A stretch of DNA of 64,000 nt from Anaspis maculata (Eukaryota > Arthropoda > Insecta > Coleoptera > Scraptiidae): the NCBI GenBank assembly GCA_949128115.1, contig OX421965.1, positions 30,437,681 through 30,501,680 on the forward strand. The letters run 5' to 3'. Positions within the stretch are counted from its first letter, which is position 1. Every line of letters begins with the position of its first letter. Below the pieces are notes generated by a model. It was not told the DNA's origin, did no database searches, and worked only from the letters and a program-made list of their open reading frames with translations. The position numbers and the translations under genes were made by a program. Of this stretch, positions 9,765-21,700 are shown in pieces.

Positions 9765-12700
9765 GTGTGAGATAATAATTGGTTTTGTGTTTGTGTAGGA
9801 TTCCATGGAAAATCTCGACATGATGCAGTACATGGACATGAAGCAGGACAGCAATGACTCAAGCTACGCTGAGGATGACGCCAATCATCCAGTTTATATG
9901 ATAACCACTGCCACTCAAACACTGCCAAGTTCGACCAGGAAGATCAAACCAATCAAGCATCCTGGCCTGGTGCTGAAGACACCCATTGCCTATCACAGCA
10001 ATACTGATCCCTCGGTTATTCCCATTCAGAAAGATGGGATTGGTGAGTTCACTTGAACCCAACTTCTTTTTTTTATGATTAAATTGAAAAAAATCAAAAT
10101 AATGCTAAAGCTACTGTAAAAGCTTGGACCTGTATATTATCTTTCTTCCAATGCGTAAGGCCAAGAGCACAACAAAATCAATCTGTCGGCTCTTTTGGTT
10201 TCAATATATTTTTATATTTTTCCATTTACTCCAAATTTATTCACAATTTGTACATCTGTACAATAAGTGTTTGTTGTAAAAAGAATTGTGTGTTAAAAGT
10301 CTCCATCGAGACCCCAACATAAAATAATGATAAATTCAAAATAAAATAATTATGTACTATAGGTAACTAGCTCAATTCTAGGGATGAGCAAAACTATTGA
10401 TATATCAATAACTTTATCAATATATTGATACCTATATCAACTGGTGATATTTTAAAGCATATTGATATATCAGATATCGACAATTATTGAAATATCAAAT
10501 ATCGATAATTATCAAAATATCAAATGTCGATAATTATCAAAATATCAAATGTTCATAATTATCAAAATATCAAATATCGATCAATGTTAAGATAGGTATA
10601 TCAAAGTATAGACAATGGTTATCATAACATTAAAATATCATTGAATAAAAGATAAAGACCAAAGACCGTCAAAGAAGTAAGTTTCACTTATCATGTAAGT
10701 CTAGATTGAACATAGATGATATATTTTTTCATATTATTACTTGATATTCTTATTTTCATATTGATATTTTTATAATTACACATCAATTTTTGATACATTG
10801 ATATTTGATATTTTGATAATTATTGATTTTTGATATTTTGATAATTAGCAATGTTTGATACTTTGATAATATCGATATTTTTTTCTTGTCAAACTTTGAT
10901 ACCCGGATCACGATATCGCCCATCCCTACTCAATTCCAAAGGTGTCAGGCGTTTTAGTCAGTACGTTTGGGTGCTGTTGTCCAGCAGATCCACAGCCAAA
11001 GAATTTGGATGAAGTTCAAGGCGTGCCAAGTACTTTTCAATAATTTAAGTTAGGTCTGCAAAACCGAAAAAAAATCTCTTTGCTTGCTCCAGTGTATCGT
11101 CCGATATAAAATCTCCCATTTTAGATGACGAAATTTTCCATTAAATTATCAATTGATTAAAAATTAAATTCTTTTTTCACACAAGCCTATGGAAAACAAG
11201 CATAGAGCAGCACTACCTTCTGGTAGGTTCACTCCATCGTGAGCCACCAACAATAGTATATTGTAAAACTAGTGTTACAATGACGATTTTTGTAATACGA
11301 CTAAGTTTGCTTAACGAGGTCGCTAAATTACAAAAAAGAATTGTAACACATGTTTTTCATTCTACTTTGTCTATTTCGCCTCAATACACAATATTGCGCG
11401 GAAGTGGCGCTCCGACACGGATGTCATGCGAACTAAGAAAACGGTGACAAGTTATCATCGCGCATGTTCAGGGCCGCTATTCTTGAATCGTGTGAGAAAA
11501 GTCCCTGGGAGTTTTATATAATCCGTACTACATTTCTGTAGCGAAAGTTGCCTAAAAACCACGATTTTAGGCAACATTCGCTACATCAGTGTACTGCGGA
11601 ATGTATTTTACTCCCAGGGACTTTTCTCACACGATTCAAGAATAGCGGCCCAGAAATCGACAATGACATTGATTTCAGTGTTTGACGTGTACGTTTTGTC
11701 CAGTTCTATCAGCAACTTGTGAAGTCTTCCGATTTAAAATGCATATTCGGCGGTCGAAAAAGTGTGTGACACTCAGAGGACCGACTGTCGCCACACCATG
11801 CTATCGTCAATACAATACAGCACTAATTAAATGAAATATCCCCAGACAATTTCGCGGTAAATTTGAATGTTATGGTTGAAGTGTTCCATGTTTTTTTTAT
11901 TTCGTAATTTGGGGCATTTGGGAATGATCCCTAACATATGTGCTTTCATGAATAGGTTGCGAGGGTTACTCCTCTTTTTCTATGTAACCACTTCTACTTG
12001 AAAACGACGCATAATCCATTGAACTTAGTTTGAGAATCACCCATTTTACAGCGTAACATATGGAAGACTTAGAACGAATCACCTCGTTTTTTAGCGCATG
12101 CGCTAAGCGGTCACGCAATATTGTGAAAAATAAGAAATTGTACATATCGACATTTGAATTGTGCTTGTCAATAATGACAGCCAAAACAGTGGCACAAAGT
12201 GCTCAATTTTCAGTTGCACAAAGTAGCGTTTTGTGACACTGTTTTTCGCAAAAAAACAGTGCTATAAAGTAGTTATAGTATAACCGAAATAGACAAAAAT
12301 ACAAGCGGAAGTTTATAAGCTCAATAAAATTTTACTTTTCCGCACACATTTACTTTTTCGCACATTTACTTTTTCGCACTCATTTGCGTGCGGAAAAGTG
12401 GAACTTTTCTCATGCTTGTATGAAAAATTATCTTGACACAATAAACGTCAAAGCGGTGAAAAATGAATTGTAGAATTTTTCGAAGCTTTAATCGGAAACA
12501 CCTGAAGCCGTTGCTCTAAAAAAAGTGTCACGAACGTAGCATCGACCTTTTGTCGTGCTCCAGCCAGAAAGCCCCGCGAGTTCCCAGTTCATTTATTCGT
12601 TCGGACAGAGCTATATTGGTGAAAAAAGGCGTTGCGCAATCAGTCCGTGTGGGTTTATTCCTTGACAGAAATTTACCATTCAGGTCTTTTTGGAAAGCTA

Positions 12701-15700
12701 CAAGGATGTATTTTGGTTTGAGCTTATAGACATTTTCAAAATCCAAAGATAATTTTTTCAAAACTTGATTTTTTTTAGATTTAAAAAATGTCTATGGGCT
12801 CAAACTAAAGTGCATCCTTGTAGCTTTCCAAAAAGACCTGAATGGTAAATTTCTGTCAAGGAATAAACCCACACGGATTTATTCCGCAACGCCTTATTTT
12901 ACCTATTTAACTCCGTCCTTAACATGAACGTCGCGTCACCAGCTGGGCTCGGACTTGGATTTCGATTCATTGTGACTGTCCCCGTCCCGATTTCTAAAAA
13001 CCTATAGGGCCAAAATCTGTGTATTTGTGCAAAAATTCAATTGACTACATCCAATTTGCCATTTCCCTCGAATTTTGAGCCTCGGGTCGATTTCATCTTT
13101 GATGCCATCGCGACAAATTATCCTGGATCCACTGGGCCGGGCGGTTTTCACTTTTCACTTTTCTTTTCCTGTACTGCCCCCCCCCCCCCAAACTCACAAT
13201 AGATTTCAAGGCTTTTCACGTTCAATTTTTCATAGAAATGGTAGGTATAGACAATACAAATAGAGAAGACCATATGTTATTACCACCGTCGTCACGGATA
13301 TTGGGGCATCAAAAATCAGCCAACCTTTTTTTGAATGATGGACTCGCCTGGTTCCTACGCAACCGTAAAAATCAGTGACGACATATGGTCTTTTCTATTT
13401 GTATTGTCTATACATACCCCGTTGTCGGCGAAATTTTACGCTTCTGACGTTTACTTTTTCCCTGTATCTGAGCAAGTATAGGTGGCGCCTTTCCATGGTT
13501 ATTTCTAGGGTTACTAGATTATCGACAGCTTTGGCTGTGATAATCAGGTTCCCTAGTTATTTCTCGGTTCCACTAGAAATCATTGAAAAAATTGAGACAG
13601 GACAAAAATATATCAGAAGTAAGTCCATATAAAAAGTCAACAATCAATAAGAATTGATAAAAAGAAATAATTTCCCATTTCGTAGTAGATTCAGGAATGT
13701 CACTTTTTGTTTTTGAATTGATCGTGCGATCTTGAGAAATGAAGTCTTTTGATCGGGTCAGGTCAGGTTTCCTACAACACATATTTTGCTGAACTTCCAG
13801 AAAAATAGGTTGCGGCCATCGCATCCTTCCACGTACGGTTGCGGCCAAAATAAAGTGGACGACAATGTCAACGAGTTGGCGTGCTGTCATGCGACGTTCA
13901 GGCCAGAATCCTGAGAAATCTGTCAACTGTCGTCCACTTTAAAAAGGCCGCTATAGTAAGAGCGCCATGGTTTGATTTGTCTTTGAACTTGGAGAGTTTC
14001 ATTGGTCAATTAGTCTCCACAGTGCCAACTTATAATTTAAAAATGAGTTGAAGTAGCCCAATAGAAGAGGAAATGACAGATGGGTGGCAGGAATGTCTGG
14101 GGAATTTTTATGCAGAAGCAGAGGGAAAGAATGTAAAGGAACGTGTTGTAAAATTGCTAAAAAAAAAGGTGAAAAGGTCGTTGTTTCATGTGCAGCTGTA
14201 CAGCTGCTAAAGGCTGAAGATAATCATGGATAAATGAATGAAAATAATAAATGTAGTCGAGAATAACCATGGGAAGGCGTCCCCCATACGTCGAACAGAT
14301 TTCGGAAGAAAAGTAAGTTAGGCTCGTAAAGTTTCGATGGCAGTCTTGGTGTGAAAATTGGGGGGTGTCAAGCGTCGAAAGGCGATTCAAGTGCCGCGGG
14401 GAAGTGTAGGCGTCGCTACTGGGAAACTGGAAGCAACTATATGTATGTGTTTCATTATCTCCTGCATTTCAGCCTAGTCTTGATGGATAGCTCATACTCC
14501 TGCATTTCAGCCTAGTCTTGATGGATAGCTCATAGTCTTGAGAATCGAACTAGATAAAATCGTGTATAAATAACGGTAGGACCCTAAATAACATCTTGCG
14601 TTTATTGACTACTTCTTCAAAGGAGAAGCGCACTACTGAGCCTCACGCCTGTGAGGGAATATTCACTTTTTTTTTCCGATCAGCTCATGAACGGCTTCAC
14701 GCACTAGGCTTTACCTTTGAGTCGAATTTCAGAATAATCTCACCAGCGCAGCGGATCCAAAGTTGAGCGAGTGACAGAAGTGACGAATTTTCAGAGAAAA
14801 ACCTTCACAGCTACTCTTAACATAATTTAAGAACTCTTATCTACTCTGGGACCAGGAGTCAATCTCATAAAAGTTTCAAGTCGACAATAATTTGTCGGTA
14901 CCCCCAAATGTTATGTTACAACTTGTCGGCTAGTAATGGGGCCTTGCAATTGAAAAACTCAACGTGAGGTCGCCACTACTGTAGGGGGCGCCTACTTCGA
15001 TGAAGCGGCCGTAACCACGGGAAAAACATAGGAGTTTGAGTAGTTTGACCAGTAACTGACAGTGACTGGAGACGTCAAGCAAGAAACAGAGGTTATCCAA
15101 ATTTCAAATCAAGACATAAAATGACGGACGTCGGTCGTTGAAACGTCAACGCCGTCAAAATTGTCGAATTTGCCCCCAACGGTCGTGGCGCCCTCGGTGT
15201 GTGAAAGTGTCAGTGCAAGGCCCCATTGTCATGAGATTGGACCCAGGTTATGCTGAATTTATGCAACGAAAATTAACAACTCAAGTCAACTAACAATTAA
15301 ACTGAACTGAACTCCGACGAATTGAATGTTTGTTTTGCATGGCAGGCTTTCATGCAGACAAATTATCAACTAAGCCGACAACTAAGCCAACTAACGCCAA
15401 CTACGATTTGGCCAAATCCCAAATCGGTAGTTGGCGTTAGTGGATGTGGGAGTTTTTGGGAGTTGGGCGCACTTTTCTGCGCACAATTCAAATATCCCTT
15501 CCAATTACAACGCATGTTTCGTGACTTTTATCTTGTCATGAGATTAGCAAACATGCCTTTTCCTCCTCTGGGCTCTGTTGACAGGTCTCTAAACGCGAAA
15601 GCTGCACTAGCGAGCAACAAAAACAAAAATGCACACTCCTCCACCATGACGCTGCGCAGCGGCATAATTAACAATTAAAGAGCTTGCATGAAATGCGAAC

Positions 15701-18700
15701 ATTTGTTAGTTGGAGTTGTAGTTCAGTTCAGTTTAATTGTTAGTTGAGTTGAGTTGTTAATTTTCGTTGCATAAATTCAGCATTATACAGTGCGATCTTC
15801 TTGAATGCGATTAACAAGCATTTTCTTTGAAAGCCAAATTTTCCTGAATATTTTGACAGCAAATCAACCCTGAATGAAAATTTTGTTGATGGCGTGATAT
15901 TTGCGATCCCGTCGCAATGGCCCTATTGTGAGAACCTTGCGGGCCGACCTGAAAAGAATGAAAAGGCTTGCGTTTGTCGCTTCCATAAATCCACATTTCA
16001 ACTAATCTGATTTTTGTTTTGTTCACTTTTTTGTTTAAATTAGATAAGAAGAGCAAGAAAATTAGGTAGGTGCTACAAAGTGTTTTTTCTAGTCTTCAGT
16101 AAAAGTGGACATTAGAGTTGCTGTGTTTTGTTTACGTTATTCATAATTTTCATTTTATCAACTTGAAATTAAAATGAAGCCTAAAAATAAGCCTAAAAAT
16201 AAAAGAAAATACAAAAAAAGAGTCAAAGCAGAAGATTCTACAGTGATGGATGGAACCTCAAAATCCGAAACAAAAGTTGAGACAGAAGATCCCACAATGA
16301 TAGATGAAATCGGTATTTCAGTACTCTTAGCTTCTGATTAGTGTTAACAAACATACTGGGTTTTGCGTAACTTGACCTGAACTGTATCGATATTATTGCT
16401 TGCAGCCGTCTGTGAAAAATGCGGGGCCATCGGCGTGAAGCACGCTTTTTATACGAGAGAGAGGCGCTTCTGCAGTATGGCCTGCGCCAGAGGCTACAGT
16501 GGCCTTATACCCGAACCCTTGCCGATGTCCAGCCAACAGCAACAAACCACCCCCGCCGACACCACCAACCACCACCCTTTCGCCAAGCACCGCTTCTCGA
16601 TAAAGCCTGAAGAGGGTTTCGCCAACGGCTTCGCGGACTACGGTCTGCCCCAGCTGGCACCCGCGCCCCCACCCGTCCCCCCCGTAGTGTTCCCCATAGA
16701 AGAAATCTCGCTGCCGATGATGCGAAGGAAACCCTCGGAGCTGGCCAACTCGCACGACTGGGATCCCCATCTGCACGACGACGCGTTCGTGGCGGCCCCC
16801 GTGACGTGCTTCAAGCACGCCCCTCTGGCCGACATCTGGCAAAACATCACGATGGGCATGAAAGTCGAGGTATAAGCTGCATTCCATTTTGCCATCAATT
16901 TCAGGTATAGGTATAGGTCATTTCAATTGATAGTGGTGTCCCACTAGTTCCTTAGCATTTTCTCGTTTTTTCTCTTTATCTGAGATGAAGCCAAGTGAGA
17001 CTGTGGTAAATGGAAAGCGCCTATAGACCAAATTGTGCAACGAAAAGTTCAAGTGACATAGGTTAATATTCCACTTCCCTGTAGGATTCAAGAAATCAGC
17101 CCAGAATCCTGCCTAATAAAATGTACTTCTAGGTCGAGAACACCGATTCCGACAACGCGTCCGAGGCCTTTCCGGACTCGTTCTGGGTAGCCACGGTGAT
17201 GAAAATCGTTGGCTACAAGGCCCTGCTCAGGTACGAGGGTTTCGGTCCCGACGACTCCAAGGACTTCTGGGTGTCGCTGTGCTCCAACCAGGTTCATCCG
17301 GTGGGATGGTGCGCCACGCGGGGCAAGCCGTTGATCCCGCCGAAAACCATCGAGGACAAGTACAGCGACTGGAAGTCGTTCCTCAGCAAGCGTCTTACCG
17401 GGGCCCGGACGTTGCCCTCAAACTACAGTACAAAAGCCGCTGAAAGCCTTAAGTCGCGGTTTCAATGCGGGCTGAATTTGGAAGTCGTCGACAAGAATCG
17501 CATATCTCAGGTGAAAGTCGCGATGGTGCACAAGATCGTCGGGAAGAGGTTGAACGTCAAGTATTTCGACATGGTGGACGACGCCGGTTTCTGGTGCCAC
17601 GAAGACTCGCCCTTGCTGCACCCGGTCGGCTGGGCCAAAAAGGTCAGTGCAACAACTTATATTACGTCCAGCAGTTTTGTGATCCGAGTGATTGGAGCAG
17701 ATTTGCTAGTTTAGCTTACTGGCTCTGAAACTGGCTCATCCAAAAGTTGGATTGTATTCCGTCAAACTGCGACATCAATAGGTTGGAATGTTAAAAAAAA
17801 AGTGTCATGCGTGGAAATACGACTCGGAGACCGCATAGGCGACGTGTTACCGTTATTTAGACACCAAATCTCCACAGCCCCGACAAAATTTAATGCCGTC
17901 AGGTAGAATTTCTCGCGGCAGCCCGGCGGTAACGAAAAAACTCGTGTATGAGTCGAAAGTGACGGCAATTCCAATGGGGACAAGTTCCAAATTTTCTCTC
18001 GCCAGATGGCGCCGAAGACGCTGGAATATTTCAAATCAGGCGGTATTATCTACAGGGTGTCCCAGCTAAAACAATCCAGCGCGATTTTCTCAGGAAATAT
18101 CAAGGCAACATTTTTTTTCCAATGGGGGAAAACCTGACCTCTTGGCTTTCTTTTGGGGAGGCGCCGATGCTTGTAGGTGCTCTGGCTTCCAAGAAAATGC
18201 AATTTTAATCGGGCGAGTCACAAGAATTCGAAAATTCATGATCGACAAAACAAAATGCTTCAAATGAAAAAAATCCTCTTTCTCTGGCTTTCCATTGATG
18301 TGTTGCTGATGTCTGTACCAGGCCCAGTAAGCCAGATATTCTGCCTCACAGTCCGGAAAACACAACAATCAGAATTCATGACGTCACCGTCATCACACAC
18401 TTGTTGACTTTAACACTATTCCAGGTATAGAAATCGGCGACACATCAATGGAAAGTCCAGAGAAAGAGGATTTTTCTTCCTCTGAAGTATTTTGTTTTGT
18501 CCGTCAAGAATTTTCGAATTCTTGTGACTCGCCCGATTAAAGCTGCATTTTCTTGGAAACTAGAGTACCTACAAGCATCGGCGCCCCCGCAAAAGAAAGC
18601 TGAGGAGTCAGGCTTCCCCCAATCGAGACATTTTTTTGGTTGCCTTGATATTTTCTGAGAAAATTGCGATGGGTTGTTTTAGCTGGAACAGCCTGTACTG

Positions 18701-21700
18701 CTTGACATTCATTGTGCTTTGTTCTAGGCACCATCTAGACAGGCGCGTGTTATAATTTAGACAGGAGCTTTGGAAAGCCGGCTTTTTTCGGGAGGTCAGA
18801 TTTATTTTTCGGAAACTGGCAAATGTCAAAGTATGCTTTGATTCTTTTGCCGATTGATAGAAAATGTGAAACGAGTTGTTAAAATAAGTTTTTTTTATAA
18901 AATGGAGCCAAGCTGATGTTCACGAAACGGCGACGTTAAGGACTTTTTGCACTACCTATATTAAATGCGTTATTTTACGACCTCAAAACAGGGCCTAAAG
19001 TGACTCTTTTTAGCCCTTGGGCAAAAAAGTCGTCATGGCAACGAGCGCTCTTGATCCGTCAGAGGAGACGTCACCTTCTATTTTGACGTAACTACTTGAT
19101 GCGATGCAAAATAGACTTCAATTGGTCGGGAACACGAAAGACTACAAGAACAACAAAATTAGTACGTTTACCAAAACCAATAAATACCTGTTTTATGCTA
19201 GTAAGCGATGGGGCCCCGGTAGCTACGTGTTCAAGATAGGTGATAGGATGTCAAGCTGCTTTCGAAGCACAGCCTACCCTGATTCCGAATTTTGTTGATC
19301 GCATGGTAGATCGTGCGACGTACTGTACAACCAAGTAATCAGCACTGCCATGACAATTTTTCAACGACTCAATAACTCGACATTGTCAGTCTTGCACTAG
19401 CCAGTGCAAAAAACATTGTATGCACCTTGGGCTAAAGTGCGTTTTTTCCCCTTGTGCTTGCTTCCCTCGGCCTATGGCCTCGGTCGCAATCTCGCACAGC
19501 GCGGAAAAAAAGTGGCACTTTATGCCCATGGTACATAAATAACTATTAAAAATTAATACCTCTATTGCTTTTTTCAATGAAAATTTTGAAAAAATCTGTC
19601 GACTGGTGGTTGGCGTTGGCGATAGAATTTCAAAAAATTGGCGGCCCTCGTGGTGCATTTGAGTGGTTAAATAAGAAAGCCACATATTGATGAACATGGG
19701 CTGTTGTTTGCAGGTGGGCCACGGACTGGTAGCGCCCATAAATTATCTGGAACGCATCAACCACAACATATACGACGAAGACGACGCCACGGATGAGCTC
19801 TTCACGCCCTTCCAGGTCGGCTCCAAGGACATTTTCAACACCGGTTCGTTCGCCGTCGGCATGAAACTGGAAGCCGTCGATCCGCTGAACTTGTCGTCGA
19901 TTTGCGTCGCGACGGTCATGAGCGTCCTGCGTCATGGTTACATCATGATCCGCATAGACACCTACGAGTCCGATATAACGGGAGGTGACTGGTTCTGCTA
20001 CCACTTCAAATCTCCATGTATCTTCCCCGTTGGGTTTTGCGAGATGCATGGCATACCCCTGACGCCGCCCAAGAGTTACGATGCCGACACCTTCAGCTGG
20101 GGAGTCTACCTCAGCGAGACGAACAACGTCGCCGCCGGCCCCGAACTGTTCAACACCTACATTCCCCTGCACGGCTTCAGAGCGGGAATGAAGATCGAAG
20201 CCGCCGATCTGATGGATCCGCGGCTGGTGTGCGTGGCGACGGTGGCCAAAGTGGCGGGCAGGCTGTTGAAGGTGCACTTCGACGGGTGGGAGGACGAATA
20301 CGACCAGTGGCTGGATTGCGAAAGTTCCGACATTTATCCCGTGGGATGGTGCCAAGGCGTGGGACACAAGCTGGAAGGCCCTCCGGGCTTGCCAAAAGCG
20401 CCGCCGCCTGTCGTCAAGCAGTCCAAAGGTATGCATTACACATATGACGCAATAAGTTTTGACCGTAGTATACTGTGATACATTGCCAGCACAAAGCACG
20501 CCAGTTTAATTCAAGGAGACTCTACAGAACATTAATGGTAAGTGCTTACCTCAAAGCATTTCCACGTCGCTTGTAAGCCAAGCTGACAAACATGAAGAAA
20601 ACGCATTATTGTAGGAACCTGAATTTGCACATAGAGTGCACTATGGTGAGGGTACACCTTTTGACCACATTTAATACAAAATTTACAGTGCTGAAGCAAG
20701 CTACATTGGCTTCTAATCACGATTGCTTATCGATCTAGATACGGAATACGCCGCCACGCCACGACGTATTGTTTTTCACTAATTTTTATTTATCCTCACC
20801 GCTATTCCATCTACCATTATTGGTGTAGAGGCAATCAACTGTTTCCACATTTCCCTGTTGTTCGTCTTTTTCGCCGCTCGTTCAGTCGTTCAGTCGAGCC
20901 CTCTCTCAGGAAGATGCCTCGATAATAATTGTTGCAATCTGCTTTGTCTCCGTTTTTCTCAATCGGTACTTTCTCCAGTCTTACGGTATTGCTGTCAGTT
21001 TACAAGCCTTTCAGATGATCTTGTGCAGCAACTTGAGGCCCTCCTTTCCCGTGTATTTGATCATTTCCGGTCGAATATTGTGGATTCCAGAAACTTATTA
21101 AGGCCGTAACTTACAAACGACCTTATTGCTCCCGTTCGTTGGTGTGATTTGTTAGTTTTCAAGTACTTGATGATACATATGCAAATTTTATCATTGATTC
21201 TCATTCTACACACTATTCGAGTTGGTTTGTAATTTTTTTTTTAAGATTTGCTTGTGGTCAAAAGGTGTACTGGACCTGTATCTACAATAGGAACCTGGAT
21301 ACGACTAAAGAACATAGTAATAGTCGTTTTTGTACAGTACGACTCCCTTTTTCACCACTTATTTTGAAGGTCTTATGATACATACAGGGTGGTCCGACTT
21401 TTATGTCATTACATTCAAGGATCGATAGAGAATGAAAAATGAAGGGGACTTTCTTCAGAAAACATATCTGAGAAATGCCTAATAACAGAGATACAGCCCT
21501 TCAAAGTTGGAAATGAATAATCGTTTTTTCCGCAAAACTTTTGAACCGTTCAACCGATTTGATTCAAAATAAAACCAAAGGTTTACTGAAATTATCCCCT
21601 GTCGAACAATCATAACATGTTCCATAAAAAAGTTTCAGGGGCATTGACATTAGGGGGTGTCCCTACTTTTACCCCCCTATTTTTCACACCCATAGTTATT

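Noticed and set aside
16393..16887. 164-codon minus-strand frame over the zinc-finger exon
   Set aside because: Shadow of the GC-rich Sfmbt exon. Its Gly/Arg/Val-rich composition is the complement of Pro/Ala/His-rich coding.
19630..20499. 289-codon minus-strand frame over the MBT3/MBT4 exon
   Set aside because: It lies antisense to strongly conserved MBT coding sequence and is explained by GC-rich third positions. It has no motif and no splice logic.
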